A stretch of 39,467 nucleotides of DNA from Verrucomicrobiota bacterium (GTDB lineage: Bacteria; Verrucomicrobiota; Verrucomicrobiia; Chthoniobacterales; UBA10450): NCBI GenBank assembly GCA_003219465.1, contig QHOX01000127.1, positions 1 through 39,467 on the forward strand, given 5' to 3'. How positions within the stretch are numbered: the first letter of the stretch is position 1; each line of letters opens with the position of its first letter. The notes under the pieces were generated by a model. It saw only the letters and a list, made by a program, of their open reading frames with translations. It was not told the DNA's origin and searched no databases. The position numbers and the translations under genes were made by a program. Below are positions 30,508 to 39,056 of this stretch, one piece after another.

Positions 30508-30855
30508 ATGAAAAAAGAGCCAGCCCCATCAAATACCAGGCCGCGTGAGAACCGTTCCAACGTTGTGCCCCTCAAGGGCGAAATCGATTTGCACGTGTCC
30601 CCGACGGTCACGGCGGCGCTCAACGACGTGATCGACAAGAAACCCGAGCGGTTGGTGGTCGATCTTTCCGATGTGAGCTACATCGACAGCGCGGGACTCG
30701 CGACCTTGATTCAAGCGATGCAGAAGGTGGAAGGCTACGGAGGCAAATTCATGCTGGCCGGGTTGCAGGAAACCGTGCGCTCGATCTTCGAAATCTCGCG
30801 ACTCGATCAGGTCTTTCAGATTTTCCCGGACGCGGATGCCGCGCTGGCAGGCTAA
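30508..30855 (+). CDS. STAS-domain anti-sigma factor antagonist
   Basis: 115 residues from the ATG at 30508 (MKKEPAPSNTRPRENRSNVV). The STAS fold is clear: VVPLKGEIDLHVSPTVTAAL, LVVDLSDVSYIDSAGLATLI, KFMLAGLQETVRSIFEISRL. The Ser in YIDSAGLATL is the residue phosphorylated by the anti-sigma kinase in SpoIIAA/RsbV-type partner switching. No kinase or sigma factor is beside it, so its partner is elsewhere in the genome. It converges with the GT4 gene at 30889. Confidence 0.88.
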   Translation: MKKEPAPSNTRPRENRSNVVPLKGEIDLHVSPTVTAALNDVIDKKPERLVVDLSDVSYIDSAGLATLIQAMQKVEGYGGKFMLAGLQETVRSIFEISRLDQVFQIFPDADAALAG

Positions 30856-30888
30856 TCCGATCGGCAAAATTCACTTAGGACAGCGACA

Positions 30889-32010
30889 CTACAGCGCGAC
30901 GCGCGTCAGAATCTCAAGCGTTTGCGCAACATTCTTCGAAATGTCGAACTGCGATGCGCGCTCAATATTGACCGACCGGACGCTGTCGCGCCGCGAACGA
31001 TCGGACCAGAAGCGAATAGCGTCACGCAAAGCAATCAGATTGCCAGCATCTTCGACAATCGATCCGTGGACTCCGTCCTCCATGATTTCGCCGAACCCAT
31101 TGGAACGCGTTGTGATCACCGGCAACCCGCTGGCCAGCGCTTCGAGGCATGCATTGGAGAAGGGGTCGTAAATTGTGGGCAAAATGAAGATGTCCGCAGC
31201 CGCGTACACCGGCACAAGGTCTGTAACTTCGCCGAGAAATTGCACGGGATCATCGCGCCAGAAACGCAAGCGCGTCGTTTTATATGGCCTTGCGTCTCCT
31301 CGCCCGGCCACCAGCAGGCGCATTTTTCGATTCTTGCAGAGCGCTATCGCTTCGATTGCGAACAGCAAGCCTTTGCGTTCCCAACCGGAGCCTGCGAACA
31401 ACAACGCAATTTGGTCGGGCTTCAATTTGAGCTGCACGCGCGATGTTTCGCGAAGCTCAGGATCGAATCGGAATCGATCGAGCGGAACGCCGTTGCGCAC
31501 TAGGTCGATCTTGTCGGCAGGATAGCCGTGAACATTGGCGATCTCGTCGGCCACCATTTGCGAAGCCGCGATCACGCGCCCGGCGTTGCGCCTCTGAAAG
31601 AGCGATTCCTCCAGCCGCGACAAATCGCCATGTTTCCGACTAACCGCGCGGACAAATTGCTTGAGCGGAAGCTCGAATTTTCTTCTGCGGCTGAGCCAGG
31701 CGCGATGGACACCATCGCCGGCGCGATAAACATCGCAGCCCCAGACGCGCTCGAGGCTGAACAAGACATCGCAGTCAAGCTGCGGCCGAATTTGTTCTAA
31801 CTCATCGGCAAAGCCAGTTACGGTTTTCGCGCGCAGGCGCTTCACCAACCCAAATGTCCATTGGTCATCCGGCCAATCTTCGCCGGTGATAAGTTGCACC
31901 CCATGTCCCGCTCCCGCGATCCCACGCCCAAGTCGCTGCAAGTAAGCTTCTGCACCGCCGGTTCGCGAATAGCCGCGGCGAACGAAAGCAATCCTTAGTC
32001 TCTTCACCAC
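30889..32010 (-). CDS. GT4 family glycosyltransferase, WaaG-like
   Basis: 373 residues from a GTG start. It has two Rossmann-like halves: RLRIAFVRRGYSRTGGAEAY at the N terminus and, in the C-terminal half, LLFAGSGWERKGLLFAIEAI, the VAGRGDARPYK turn, VQFLGEVTDLVPVYAAADIF and DPFSNACLEALASGLPVITT. The last contains the E-x7-E-type nucleotide-sugar site. The opening is like WaaG, which adds glucose to the heptose of LPS core. With a heptosyltransferase nearby, an LPS-core role is likely but the sugar is not shown. It is divergent from the GT4 at 32120. Confidence 0.82.
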   Translation of the reverse strand: MVKRLRIAFVRRGYSRTGGAEAYLQRLGRGIAGAGHGVQLITGEDWPDDQWTFGLVKRLRAKTVTGFADELEQIRPQLDCDVLFSLERVWGCDVYRAGDGVHRAWLSRRRKFELPLKQFVRAVSRKHGDLSRLEESLFQRRNAGRVIAASQMVADEIANVHGYPADKIDLVRNGVPLDRFRFDPELRETSRVQLKLKPDQIALLFAGSGWERKGLLFAIEAIALCKNRKMRLLVAGRGDARPYKTTRLRFWRDDPVQFLGEVTDLVPVYAAADIFILPTIYDPFSNACLEALASGLPVITTRSNGFGEIMEDGVHGSIVEDAGNLIALRDAIRFWSDRSRRDSVRSVNIERASQFDISKNVAQTLEILTRVAL

Positions 32011-32081
32011 CGTAGTTTAGTCGATCTCGTCATTGAATGCGGGATCGTCGTCGGTCGAAGCCGCGATATACACAAGGCCAC

Positions 32082-32110
32082 TTTACACGCTCCACGTTCG
32101 CCAGAATACT
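32082..32110 (+). promoter_or_regulatory. Promoter of the GT4 gene at 32120, likely leaderless
   Basis: TTTACA (32082-32087), 17-base spacer, AATACT (32105-32110), then nine bases to the ATG at 32120. It supports 32120 over 32033 as start, which lies upstream of this promoter. Confidence 0.5.
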
Positions 32111-32119
32111 TGTAGGCCA

Positions 32120-33343
32120 ATGCTGGGAGAAACCCTAAATCCTCCTGCGCCCGTGGTCTGTCCTGCGCCTGTGGCCCGGACCTTGCCGAGGCGTTTGCTC
32201 TATTCGATCTTTGCTCGCGTCGGCGGTTCCGGCTTGGACACGGATGCTTTTGAAACGTTGCGCGCGTCGTATCGCGGAGGCTTTCTCGGCAAGGCAATCG
32301 CGTATGATAACCGGCAAAAGGAAATTCCTTCTTCGTTGATCCATTCCCTGCGGTGGCATCCAGTGCGCCTGATCTCGTTCCTCGATCGGCCGTACTACTA
32401 TGGGGCGAAAAAGAAATATCTCGACTGGATCGCCTCCCGGCACCTGGCAACCGGTCGCTACGATCTCTTTCACAGCTGGTCAGGCGATTGCTTGCGTTCG
32501 CTGAAAGTTGCAAAACAACGCGGCATTCCCTCAATCGTTGAGATCCCGACCTGGCACCGCGACGGTGGCAAGGAGAAGATATTGCGGCCGAAAATGCCTG
32601 CACCAACTGAGCATCGTTCGCTCTTTGAAAAGTGGAAAAATCGACTATTGCTCGAGCGGAAGCGGTTCATACGGGAATATGAACTTGCTGATCTTTTGCT
32701 GGTCTTATCCGAAAAGGCGGCGAAGACGTTTCGTGTGCGAGGGTTTCCAGAGGAAAAGCTGTTCTATCTGCCGCGCGGAGTGGACGTGGAGCGCTTCAAG
32801 CCAGGCGCGCGTCCCGCAAAATTTCGCGCCGTGTTTGCAGGGGCATTGATTAAGCGAAAAGGAATTCAACATGTTCTCGAAGCATGGCACCGCCTCAATC
32901 TGCCAGATGGCGAGTTGTGGCTAATCGGGTTTGTGCATGACGAAGCGAAACCATTTCTAAACCAGTTCTGGCGCGATAGCATTCGCGTCGTTGGCTTCGT
33001 GCGTGACCCCGAGAATTATCTCAGTCAGGCAACGATCCACGTTTTTCCCTCGCAATGGGAAGGGAGCGCGAAAGTCAGCTATGAAGCGGCGGCGTGCGGA
33101 TTGCCGCAGATCACCACGCGCGAGGCGGGCGATGTGGTTCGCAATGGAATTGAGGGAATCATCGTGAAGCCGGGAGATGTGAACGCAATTGCGGCAGCGC
33201 TGGAGCATTTGTATCGACATCCTGAAATCGTGCAGGAAATGGGCACCGCCGCCAGACGTCGCGTAGTCGACAATTTTACCTGGGACCATTTTCGAACGCG
33301 ATTGCTGGACGCATACGAAACCGCGATGCGCATGGTGCGATAA
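32120..33343 (+). CDS. GT4 family glycosyltransferase
   Basis: 407 residues from the ATG at 32120. C-terminal GT4 signatures: GVDVERFKPGARPAKFRAVF, AGALIKRKGIQHVLEAWHRL, RVVGFVRDPENYLSQATIHV and EGSAKVSYEAAACGLPQITT, with Glu-x7-Glu in the donor site. The N-terminal half (LFHSWSGDCLRSLKVAKQRG) is the acceptor domain. Donor and acceptor are unknown. It is followed 51 bases later by the heptosyltransferase gene, so the two, and the flippase gene after them, form a plus-strand surface-glycan operon. Confidence 0.85.
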   Translation: MLGETLNPPAPVVCPAPVARTLPRRLLYSIFARVGGSGLDTDAFETLRASYRGGFLGKAIAYDNRQKEIPSSLIHSLRWHPVRLISFLDRPYYYGAKKKYLDWIASRHLATGRYDLFHSWSGDCLRSLKVAKQRGIPSIVEIPTWHRDGGKEKILRPKMPAPTEHRSLFEKWKNRLLLERKRFIREYELADLLLVLSEKAAKTFRVRGFPEEKLFYLPRGVDVERFKPGARPAKFRAVFAGALIKRKGIQHVLEAWHRLNLPDGELWLIGFVHDEAKPFLNQFWRDSIRVVGFVRDPENYLSQATIHVFPSQWEGSAKVSYEAAACGLPQITTREAGDVVRNGIEGIIVKPGDVNAIAAALEHLYRHPEIVQEMGTAARRRVVDNFTWDHFRTRLLDAYETAMRMVR

Positions 33344-33394
33344 CCGTCGCATAAGAGTGAGCCTGCCTGTCGCGCCGGAGTGAAACGAAGCCGG

Positions 33395-34417
33395 ATGAAA
33401 ATTCTTCTCCTGCAACTCAAGCGAATCGGCGATTTGATCTTGACCACGCCCGCGATTGCTGCCTTGCGTAAGAATTATCCGGACGCGCACATCACCCTCG
33501 TCGTTTCGAACGAATGCGCCGAACTGCTTCCGGCCATCTCGAACGTCGATCGCGTTCTAATCGCGCGACGCAATCTGCGGGACGTCGCGATGGTTTCTTC
33601 TGTCGCCGGCGAGAGATTTGATTATTGCATCGACTTTACGCGAAACGATCGTTCGGCTTTTTTGACCCTCCTGTCACGCGCGCGAAGACGGGTTGCCTCT
33701 TACCGCGTGCGCGAGCAGTCCAAGACGCGTGCCCGCGTTTACACCGATCTCGTTGGAGTTCGTGTCCGCGATATGCACACGATCGACTACCATCTGGCTT
33801 TGCTTGACCCGCTCGGCGTGCGTGCTGCTTCTTCCGGTCCGCAACTTGATCTTCCGCGAAGGGCGCGCGAAAAAGCCGATGCGCTTCGGCGTGATTGGGA
33901 AATCAGGCGACCTTACGTGATTTTGCATCCCGGCTCGGCTCGCCGGGAAAAGCTGTGGGACCCTGCGCGATGGGCGGAGGTCATTGACCACTTCCGTCAA
34001 AACAACGAATTCAAGCTTGTTCTGACGAGTGGGCCATCCGCCGACGAGCGAGCGCACATCACGGCAATTATGAAGCGCTTGCGGCGAAAAATTACCGATC
34101 TGACTGGAAAGACAGATCTGCTTACTCTGGCGGCGTTGATTGGGCAGGCGCAACTGCTCGTGACCGTCGATTCGGCTCCGGTGCATTTCGCGGCGGCCAC
34201 ACATACGCCGCAAGTGATTCTGTTCGGGCCGACGAATCCGTTTCATTGGCGGCCCACGGATAGTCCGGCACTGATTTTACACGGAAAATCGGGCGCGCCT
34301 GTGACCGAGTTTGCGCCGGTTCGCCCGCGCTTTCCGATGAGCGAAATCTCGACGGAAGCCGTGATAGATGCTATGGATTCGCTGCTGCCGCGTCCTACGG
34401 CGGCGCACAATTCATGA
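33395..34417 (+). CDS. GT9 family heptosyltransferase
   Basis: 340 residues from the ATG at 33395 (MKILLLQLKRIGDLILTTPA), the classic RfaF/WaaF opening; a GTG at 33380 would add five residues. Further GT9 marks are FDYCIDFTRNDRSAFLTLLS, VILHPGSARREKLWDPARWA with the ADP-heptose phosphate site, LVTVDSAPVHFAAATHTPQV and LFGPTNPFHWRPT. These enzymes add heptose from ADP-heptose to the LPS inner core at the inner face of the membrane. The stop overlaps the ATG of the MsbA-like gene as ATGA. Confidence 0.9.
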   Translation: MKILLLQLKRIGDLILTTPAIAALRKNYPDAHITLVVSNECAELLPAISNVDRVLIARRNLRDVAMVSSVAGERFDYCIDFTRNDRSAFLTLLSRARRRVASYRVREQSKTRARVYTDLVGVRVRDMHTIDYHLALLDPLGVRAASSGPQLDLPRRAREKADALRRDWEIRRPYVILHPGSARREKLWDPARWAEVIDHFRQNNEFKLVLTSGPSADERAHITAIMKRLRRKITDLTGKTDLLTLAALIGQAQLLVTVDSAPVHFAAATHTPQVILFGPTNPFHWRPTDSPALILHGKSGAPVTEFAPVRPRFPMSEISTEAVIDAMDSLLPRPTAAHNS

Positions 34418-36297
34418 GCGGCGCAAAACGGGCTAAGAAAAAGCAGTCCCTCTGGCAAACGTTACACGAAGCTTCCGGTTCGTACCGGCGGCTTTACGGT
34501 TACGTCAAGCCTTACAAGGTGCGATTTATCTTCGGGCTGGCGTTGGGTCTGGCCTATGGCGGAGTTAATTCACTTCTCCCGTTGGCACTTGCCCGGGTCA
34601 CCACCACGATTTTCCACGGTGCCGCTCCGAATCCGGCGGCAGTACGCTCAAATCTTCAGGTGCTCGAGAACAATGCCGGGCCAAAGATCAATTCGATCGT
34701 TCTGATTTGTCTGGCTATCCCGGCGATCATGACTGTGCGCGCCCTTTGCTCCTACGGGAGCACCTACTGCATGCAGTGGGTGAGCAGCAAGGTCGTCTCC
34801 GATATCCGTGTCCAGCTTTTCAGCAAAATGGTCCGCCATTCCATGGATTTCTTTAACAAGATGCGATCTGGCTTTTTGATGTCGCGCATCACCAACGATA
34901 CCCGCATCATGCAGATGGCTTTGACCAGCGTCAGCAGCGACGTCTTCAAACAACCGATCACGATCATCGGCGCGATCACGGTGCTGCTTTTGATGGATTG
35001 GAAATTTACCGTGGTTACACTGATTCTTTTTCCAACCTGTTTGCTACCGCTCCGCATTTACGGGCGGCGCGCCAAAAAAGCGGTGCAAAACGAACAGGAA
35101 GGCATGGCGCAAATGGTTGTGACGATGCAGGAAACATTTGCCGGCATTCGCGTCATCAAATCATTTGCGCGCGAGGCGTACCAGGAAAAGGAATTCAAGC
35201 GCAGTAATCAAATGCAGTTCTCGCAGATGATGCGCATGATCCGGTCGATGGAAGCGGTGGGTCCGTTGGTCGAGATCATCGCCGCCATCGGGGTCGGCAT
35301 GGCGTTGCTGTACGTTTACGCCGCAAACCTGAGCGTCGGTCGTTTCTTCGGACTGTTCTCAGGGATTTTTATTCTCTACGATCCCATTAAAACGCTGAGC
35401 AAGATCCACATTGTGATGCAGCGATCCATCGCTGCGACGGGTGCAATCTTCGCGATCCTTGATTCAAAGCCCACTGTGCAGGACGCGCCCGATGCGGTGG
35501 CGCTGAAATCGTCAGAGGGCCGAATTGATTTTGAAAATGTCACGTTCCGCTACGCCAATACGAACAGAGATGCGATCAGGAATGTGACCCTGCATATTGA
35601 GCCTGGAAAAACGTTCGCGCTGGTCGGGGCCAGCGGCGCAGGCAAGAGCACCATTCTTTCCCTAATCCTGCGCTTATATGATCCGACTTCCGGTGCGGTG
35701 AAGATCGACGGCCGCGAGCTGCGCTCGATCACCCAGAAATCCTTGCGCGACCAGATCGGGCTTGTCACACAGGAGACGTTTTTGTTTCACGACACGATCT
35801 TTAACAACATCCTGTTCGGGCAACTCAATGCGACGCAGGAGCAAATTTACGAAGCCGCGCAGGCCGCTTACGCGCACGAGTTCATCATGGCGCAGCCAAA
35901 AGATTATCAGACTGTGATTGGCGACAAAGGATGTCTCCTTTCCGGCGGACAGCAGCAGCGGCTGGCGATCGCCCGCGCTATTCTGAAGAACGCGCCGATT
36001 CTTTTGCTCGACGAAGCGACGTCATCGCTCGATTCCGAATCGGAACAACAAATTCAAAAGGCCCTCGCGAAACTTGCCGCGGGACGCACTGTGATCGCGA
36101 TCGCGCATCGGCTCTCGACCGTTTTGTCCGCTGATCAAATCATTGTGATGGATTCCGGCCGGATAAAGGAGATTGGCACACATGCCGAATTGCTGAACAA
36201 ATCCGGATACTATCGCCGCTTGTACGATCACCAGTTCAATCGTATTCAGAAAGAAAGCGAAACCGAACCAGGGATTCTTGTCGAAGAGCTTGTGTAG
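34414..36297 (+). CDS. msbA: MsbA-like ABC exporter (fused permease and ATPase)
   Basis: 627 residues in the half-transporter arrangement. An ABC type 1 transmembrane domain covers about residues 30-340 with six helices. An ATPase domain follows: Walker A GASGAGKST from residue 405, Q-loop VTQETFLF, signature LSGGQQQR from about 509, Walker B ILLLDEATSSLD with Glu534, and the His switch AIAHRLS. Such homodimers flip lipid A-core across the inner membrane. The four-base overlap with the heptosyltransferase gene supports an LPS-core flippase role. A loop of about 40 residues between the first two helices is longer than in E. coli MsbA. Confidence 0.87.
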   Translation: MSGAKRAKKKQSLWQTLHEASGSYRRLYGYVKPYKVRFIFGLALGLAYGGVNSLLPLALARVTTTIFHGAAPNPAAVRSNLQVLENNAGPKINSIVLICLAIPAIMTVRALCSYGSTYCMQWVSSKVVSDIRVQLFSKMVRHSMDFFNKMRSGFLMSRITNDTRIMQMALTSVSSDVFKQPITIIGAITVLLLMDWKFTVVTLILFPTCLLPLRIYGRRAKKAVQNEQEGMAQMVVTMQETFAGIRVIKSFAREAYQEKEFKRSNQMQFSQMMRMIRSMEAVGPLVEIIAAIGVGMALLYVYAANLSVGRFFGLFSGIFILYDPIKTLSKIHIVMQRSIAATGAIFAILDSKPTVQDAPDAVALKSSEGRIDFENVTFRYANTNRDAIRNVTLHIEPGKTFALVGASGAGKSTILSLILRLYDPTSGAVKIDGRELRSITQKSLRDQIGLVTQETFLFHDTIFNNILFGQLNATQEQIYEAAQAAYAHEFIMAQPKDYQTVIGDKGCLLSGGQQQRLAIARAILKNAPILLLDEATSSLDSESEQQIQKALAKLAAGRTVIAIAHRLSTVLSADQIIVMDSGRIKEIGTHAELLNKSGYYRRLYDHQFNRIQKESETEPGILVEELV

Positions 36298-36317
36298 CGG
36301 TTTCGAAACCTTTCGCC

Positions 36318-37046
36318 ATGCCGCTTAACATCGATCTGCACACGCATTCGTTTTTTTCCGGTGACGGAATTTCCAGCCCGGAAGATATGATCTCGGCCGC
36401 GCGCGCCAAAGGTTTGAACGGCATCGCCGTCACCGATCACAACACGTGTGACGCCGTCAATTACCTGCTGGAGAAAGGGCTGATGCGTCTGGACGGAATG
36501 CCGGTCAACGAGTTTCTCGTTCTGCCGGGAGTCGAGGTGACTACCGCGGACGGGCATCTGCTTTGTATCGGCGCCGAGTTGCCCTATCTGAAAGGAAAAC
36601 CCGCGCGTGAAGTGTGCGATATCATTCACGAGCGCGGCGGTCTCGCCATTCCGCCGCACCCCTATGATTTGTTCCGCGCTGGAATCCGGTTCGCCACTCT
36701 CGAGACCCTGCCCGTGGACGCGATCGAAGTTTTCAATGCCGCAACCACACTCCGTCGTTACAACCGTTACGCTTTCAAATACGCGCAGATCCGCGGTCTG
36801 CCAATGACCGCAGCGAGTGACGCGCATCATGCCGCTGCTGTTGGCACCGCTTATACGATCGTCAATACGGACGACTTTTCCGTGAAAGGAATTCTGGCGC
36901 AGATCGTAAAGAGCAACGAACTAAACCAGCAATACCAGACCCCGCGCGATAGCCTGCGTAAAACATGGAACAACTGGTTGCGACTGCGGCGGCGAAGGAA
37001 AATTCCGGAGCTTGCTGCAAAAGACCGCAGCCACAACGGCCGCTGA
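36318..37046 (+). CDS. PHP-domain phosphoesterase
   Basis: 242 residues. PHP metal motifs: DLHTHSFFSGDG (His8, His10), VTDHNTCDA around residue 40, PGVEVTTADGHLLCIG, IPPHPYD and SDAHHAAAVG around 170. It belongs to the TrpH/YciV-type PHP group, which cleaves small phosphate esters such as 3',5'-nucleotide bisphosphates or short RNA. It is distinct from the histidinol-phosphatase-like gene at 15331. The C terminus is basic (LRLRRRRKIPELAAKDRSHN). It lies 20 bases after the MsbA-like gene and may share its transcript. Confidence 0.85.
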   Translation: MPLNIDLHTHSFFSGDGISSPEDMISAARAKGLNGIAVTDHNTCDAVNYLLEKGLMRLDGMPVNEFLVLPGVEVTTADGHLLCIGAELPYLKGKPAREVCDIIHERGGLAIPPHPYDLFRAGIRFATLETLPVDAIEVFNAATTLRRYNRYAFKYAQIRGLPMTAASDAHHAAAVGTAYTIVNTDDFSVKGILAQIVKSNELNQQYQTPRDSLRKTWNNWLRLRRRRKIPELAAKDRSHNGR

Positions 37047-37092
37047 GTTTCCCAACTTCAATCCTTCAACGCTTCGACCATTCAACCGAGCC

Positions 37093-37380
37093 ATGCCCGC
37101 TTACATCATCGTCGAAATCGAGATACTCGACCCCGTCGGCTACGAAGAATATAAAAAGCTCGCCGGTGCGAGTGTGCAGAAGTACGGCGGAAAATACATC
37201 ATGCGCGGCGGCAAAACCGAAGTACTCGAAGGCGATTGGCAACCCAAGCGCATTGTTGTGCTTGAGTTTGAATCAGCACAGCGCGCCAAAGAGTGGCTCA
37301 ACTGCGAAGAATATCGCGAGCCGCGTAGGATGCGCCACCGCACGGCAAAAACAAACATGATTCTGGTCGAGGGTATGTAG
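37093..37380 (+). CDS. DUF1330 domain protein
   Basis: 95 residues from the ATG at 37093 (MPAYIIVEIEILDPVGYEEY), the normal DUF1330 opening and length. YGGKYIMRGGKTEVLEGDWQ and the REPRRMRHRTAKTNMILVEG tail complete the ferredoxin-like alpha+beta barrel. Function unknown. An in-frame start at 37012 would overlap the PHP gene and is rejected. Confidence 0.9.
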   Translation: MPAYIIVEIEILDPVGYEEYKKLAGASVQKYGGKYIMRGGKTEVLEGDWQPKRIVVLEFESAQRAKEWLNCEEYREPRRMRHRTAKTNMILVEGM

Positions 37381-37428
37381 CCCGACGGACGCCTCGCAGA
37401 AGTCGGGCTGGCGTCCCACACAGATACC

Positions 37429-38322
37429 CTACAATCCGGCAGTTGGTTTAGCAGTTCGCTTTTTGAATTCGCGCTCCTTCGATACAATCATCCGCTCGTA
37501 CTGCGCAAGCAACCGGCAGAGCACCCAGCCACGATAGCCGTCGCGGAAACCTTGTTTCCAGACGTAATGATAAAGAAATCGCAAACTGGGACGGAACGGA
37601 GCTCGCATCGTAGCTTTCTTCAACCAGCGTTTACGTTCCAGTCCGGTTCCAAAGGGTGTGGATCGCAATGATTTTTCGTCCCCTGAATGCAGCATTCTCG
37701 AAGCGGCCGCTTCCCACGAGGAATAGCGACCATGCTTCTCAACAAACGTAGCAATGTCTGGAAAGGCATAATGCTCCATTGGTGTCGGTAGATATTCGGC
37801 GCGGCCATTCAACAATACGTGCTCGTGGACTTCGTTGTCTCCAGAAGGAATATCGTTGCCAACTTCAATTTGTTCATAACGGCCAAGCCGATGCCGGAAT
37901 AGGCGCAGATTCCAACTCGGAAAATAACCGCAATGATTTATCCAACCGTCCAGAAACCAGAACCGACGGTTGAGATAAAATCCGTCCACGTCGGTGCGTC
38001 GGATGGCCTCGCGAATTTCGCGTTCCAGTTCCACGGTGATGCGCTCATCGGCATCGATGATCAGCACCCATTCGTGTCGCCAGGAAACGTTTTCCAACGC
38101 CCAATTCTTCTTGCGCGGCAGTTTTCCATTCCAAGCAAACTGTATAACCCGAGCCCCACATGCCTCGGCGATCGCTTGAGTGCCGTCTGTGCTGCCCGAA
38201 TCAACAACCACGATCTCTTGCGCGAAGGAGACGCTGGCGAGGCAGTCGCGCAGATTCACCGCTTCGTTCTTAACCGGGACAAGCACGGACAACGGCGCCG
38301 GCGCGTCGGACCGCTCGCTCAT
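37429..38322 (-). CDS. GT2 family glycosyltransferase, WaaE/KdtX-like
   Basis: 297 residues from the ATG at 38322 (MSERSDAPAPLSVLVPVKNE). GT-A fold motifs: VVDSGSTDGTQAIAEACGAR, LIIDADERIT (the metal-binding DxD), and the GYFPSWNLRLFRHRLGRYE segment typical of WaaE/KdtX and related LPS-core enzymes. The C terminus has a Trp/Arg-rich region (YVWKQGFRDGYRGWVLC). Start codon overlaps the stop of the acetyltransferase gene as ATGA. Sugar unknown. Confidence 0.87.
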   Translation of the reverse strand: MSERSDAPAPLSVLVPVKNEAVNLRDCLASVSFAQEIVVVDSGSTDGTQAIAEACGARVIQFAWNGKLPRKKNWALENVSWRHEWVLIIDADERITVELEREIREAIRRTDVDGFYLNRRFWFLDGWINHCGYFPSWNLRLFRHRLGRYEQIEVGNDIPSGDNEVHEHVLLNGRAEYLPTPMEHYAFPDIATFVEKHGRYSSWEAAASRMLHSGDEKSLRSTPFGTGLERKRWLKKATMRAPFRPSLRFLYHYVWKQGFRDGYRGWVLCRLLAQYERMIVSKEREFKKRTAKPTAGL

Positions 38323-38864
38323 TGAGTGATCTCGCGCTTCTTGCTTTCGCGCGCCGGGTTTCCGACCACAATGGTTCGAGGTTTTACGTCCTTCATCGCG
38401 ACCGCTCGTGCACCAACAATTGCTCCCTCGCCAACGGTGACACCCGGGCCCACGAACGCATCCGCACAAATCCACGCGTCGGAGCCAATCACAATCGGCG
38501 GACGCAGCAGCGGAAAATCCGGTTTGGTATGATCGTGTGTTCCCGCGCAGAGATGGGCGCGATGCGAGATCGTGACGCGCGGACCGAGTGTCACGCGACC
38601 GAGATTATACACGAACGCCTGCTCGCCGATTGCGCTCTCATCTCCAGCCTCAAGATTCCACGGAAAATAGATTGTCGCCGATGGATATACATGCACGCTT
38701 CGACCAATCTTTGCGCCGAACCGCCGAAGCAGAAATCTTCTCCAACCAAAACAAGGCCTGGGACTGAATCGGAAAAGCGGCAGCGCCAGCGTCCACAACA
38801 CTCGGCGGATCATCTCGCCCGATGTGTACTTCCTAGCGCGGCGATTTTCTTTAACATCCAGCAT
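38319..38864 (-). CDS. WcaF-like acetyltransferase (left-handed beta-helix)
   Basis: 181 residues of the hexapeptide-repeat family: IGRSVHVYPSATIYFPWNLE, ESAIGEQAFVYNLGRVTLGP, VTISHRAHLCAGTHDHTKPD and IVIGSDAWICADAFVGPGVT, with the likely catalytic His in the CAGTHDHTKPD stretch. The colanic-acid acetyltransferase WcaF has the same plan and size. It would O-acetylate a glycan precursor. It is translationally coupled to the GT2 gene, which suggests both act on the same polysaccharide. Confidence 0.85.
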   Translation of the reverse strand: MLDVKENRRARKYTSGEMIRRVLWTLALPLFRFSPRPCFGWRRFLLRRFGAKIGRSVHVYPSATIYFPWNLEAGDESAIGEQAFVYNLGRVTLGPRVTISHRAHLCAGTHDHTKPDFPLLRPPIVIGSDAWICADAFVGPGVTVGEGAIVGARAVAMKDVKPRTIVVGNPARESKKREITQ

Positions 38865-38943
38865 AGTCTTTCAAGAGTTCAAAGAGGTCCGATGACGGTA
38901 GCTATCACAAAAGCATCTAAGAACCGCATCTTATAAATGCCGC

Positions 38944-39038
38944 TGTCATATTGAGCGAAGCGAAACATCCCTGGTCTATTCAGTGCAAGATCGAATCCAA
39001 AATGTGATCTGAGATTCTTCGCCCGGCTCAGAATGACA
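38944..39038. repeat. Dispersed palindromic element, copy E (glycan cluster)
   Basis: Left end TGTCATATTGAGCGAAGCGA-AACATC and right end GAGATTCTTCGCCCGGCTCAGAATGACA invert on one another with a centre of about 40 bases. It lies between the acetyltransferase start and the end of the next GT4 gene. Confidence 0.75.
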
Positions 39039-39056
39039 TTATCATCCACCGTCTTC

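Noticed and set aside
32033-32119. Upstream ATG of the GT4 gene at 32033
   Set aside because: It precedes the likely promoter and adds residues with no similarity to the family.
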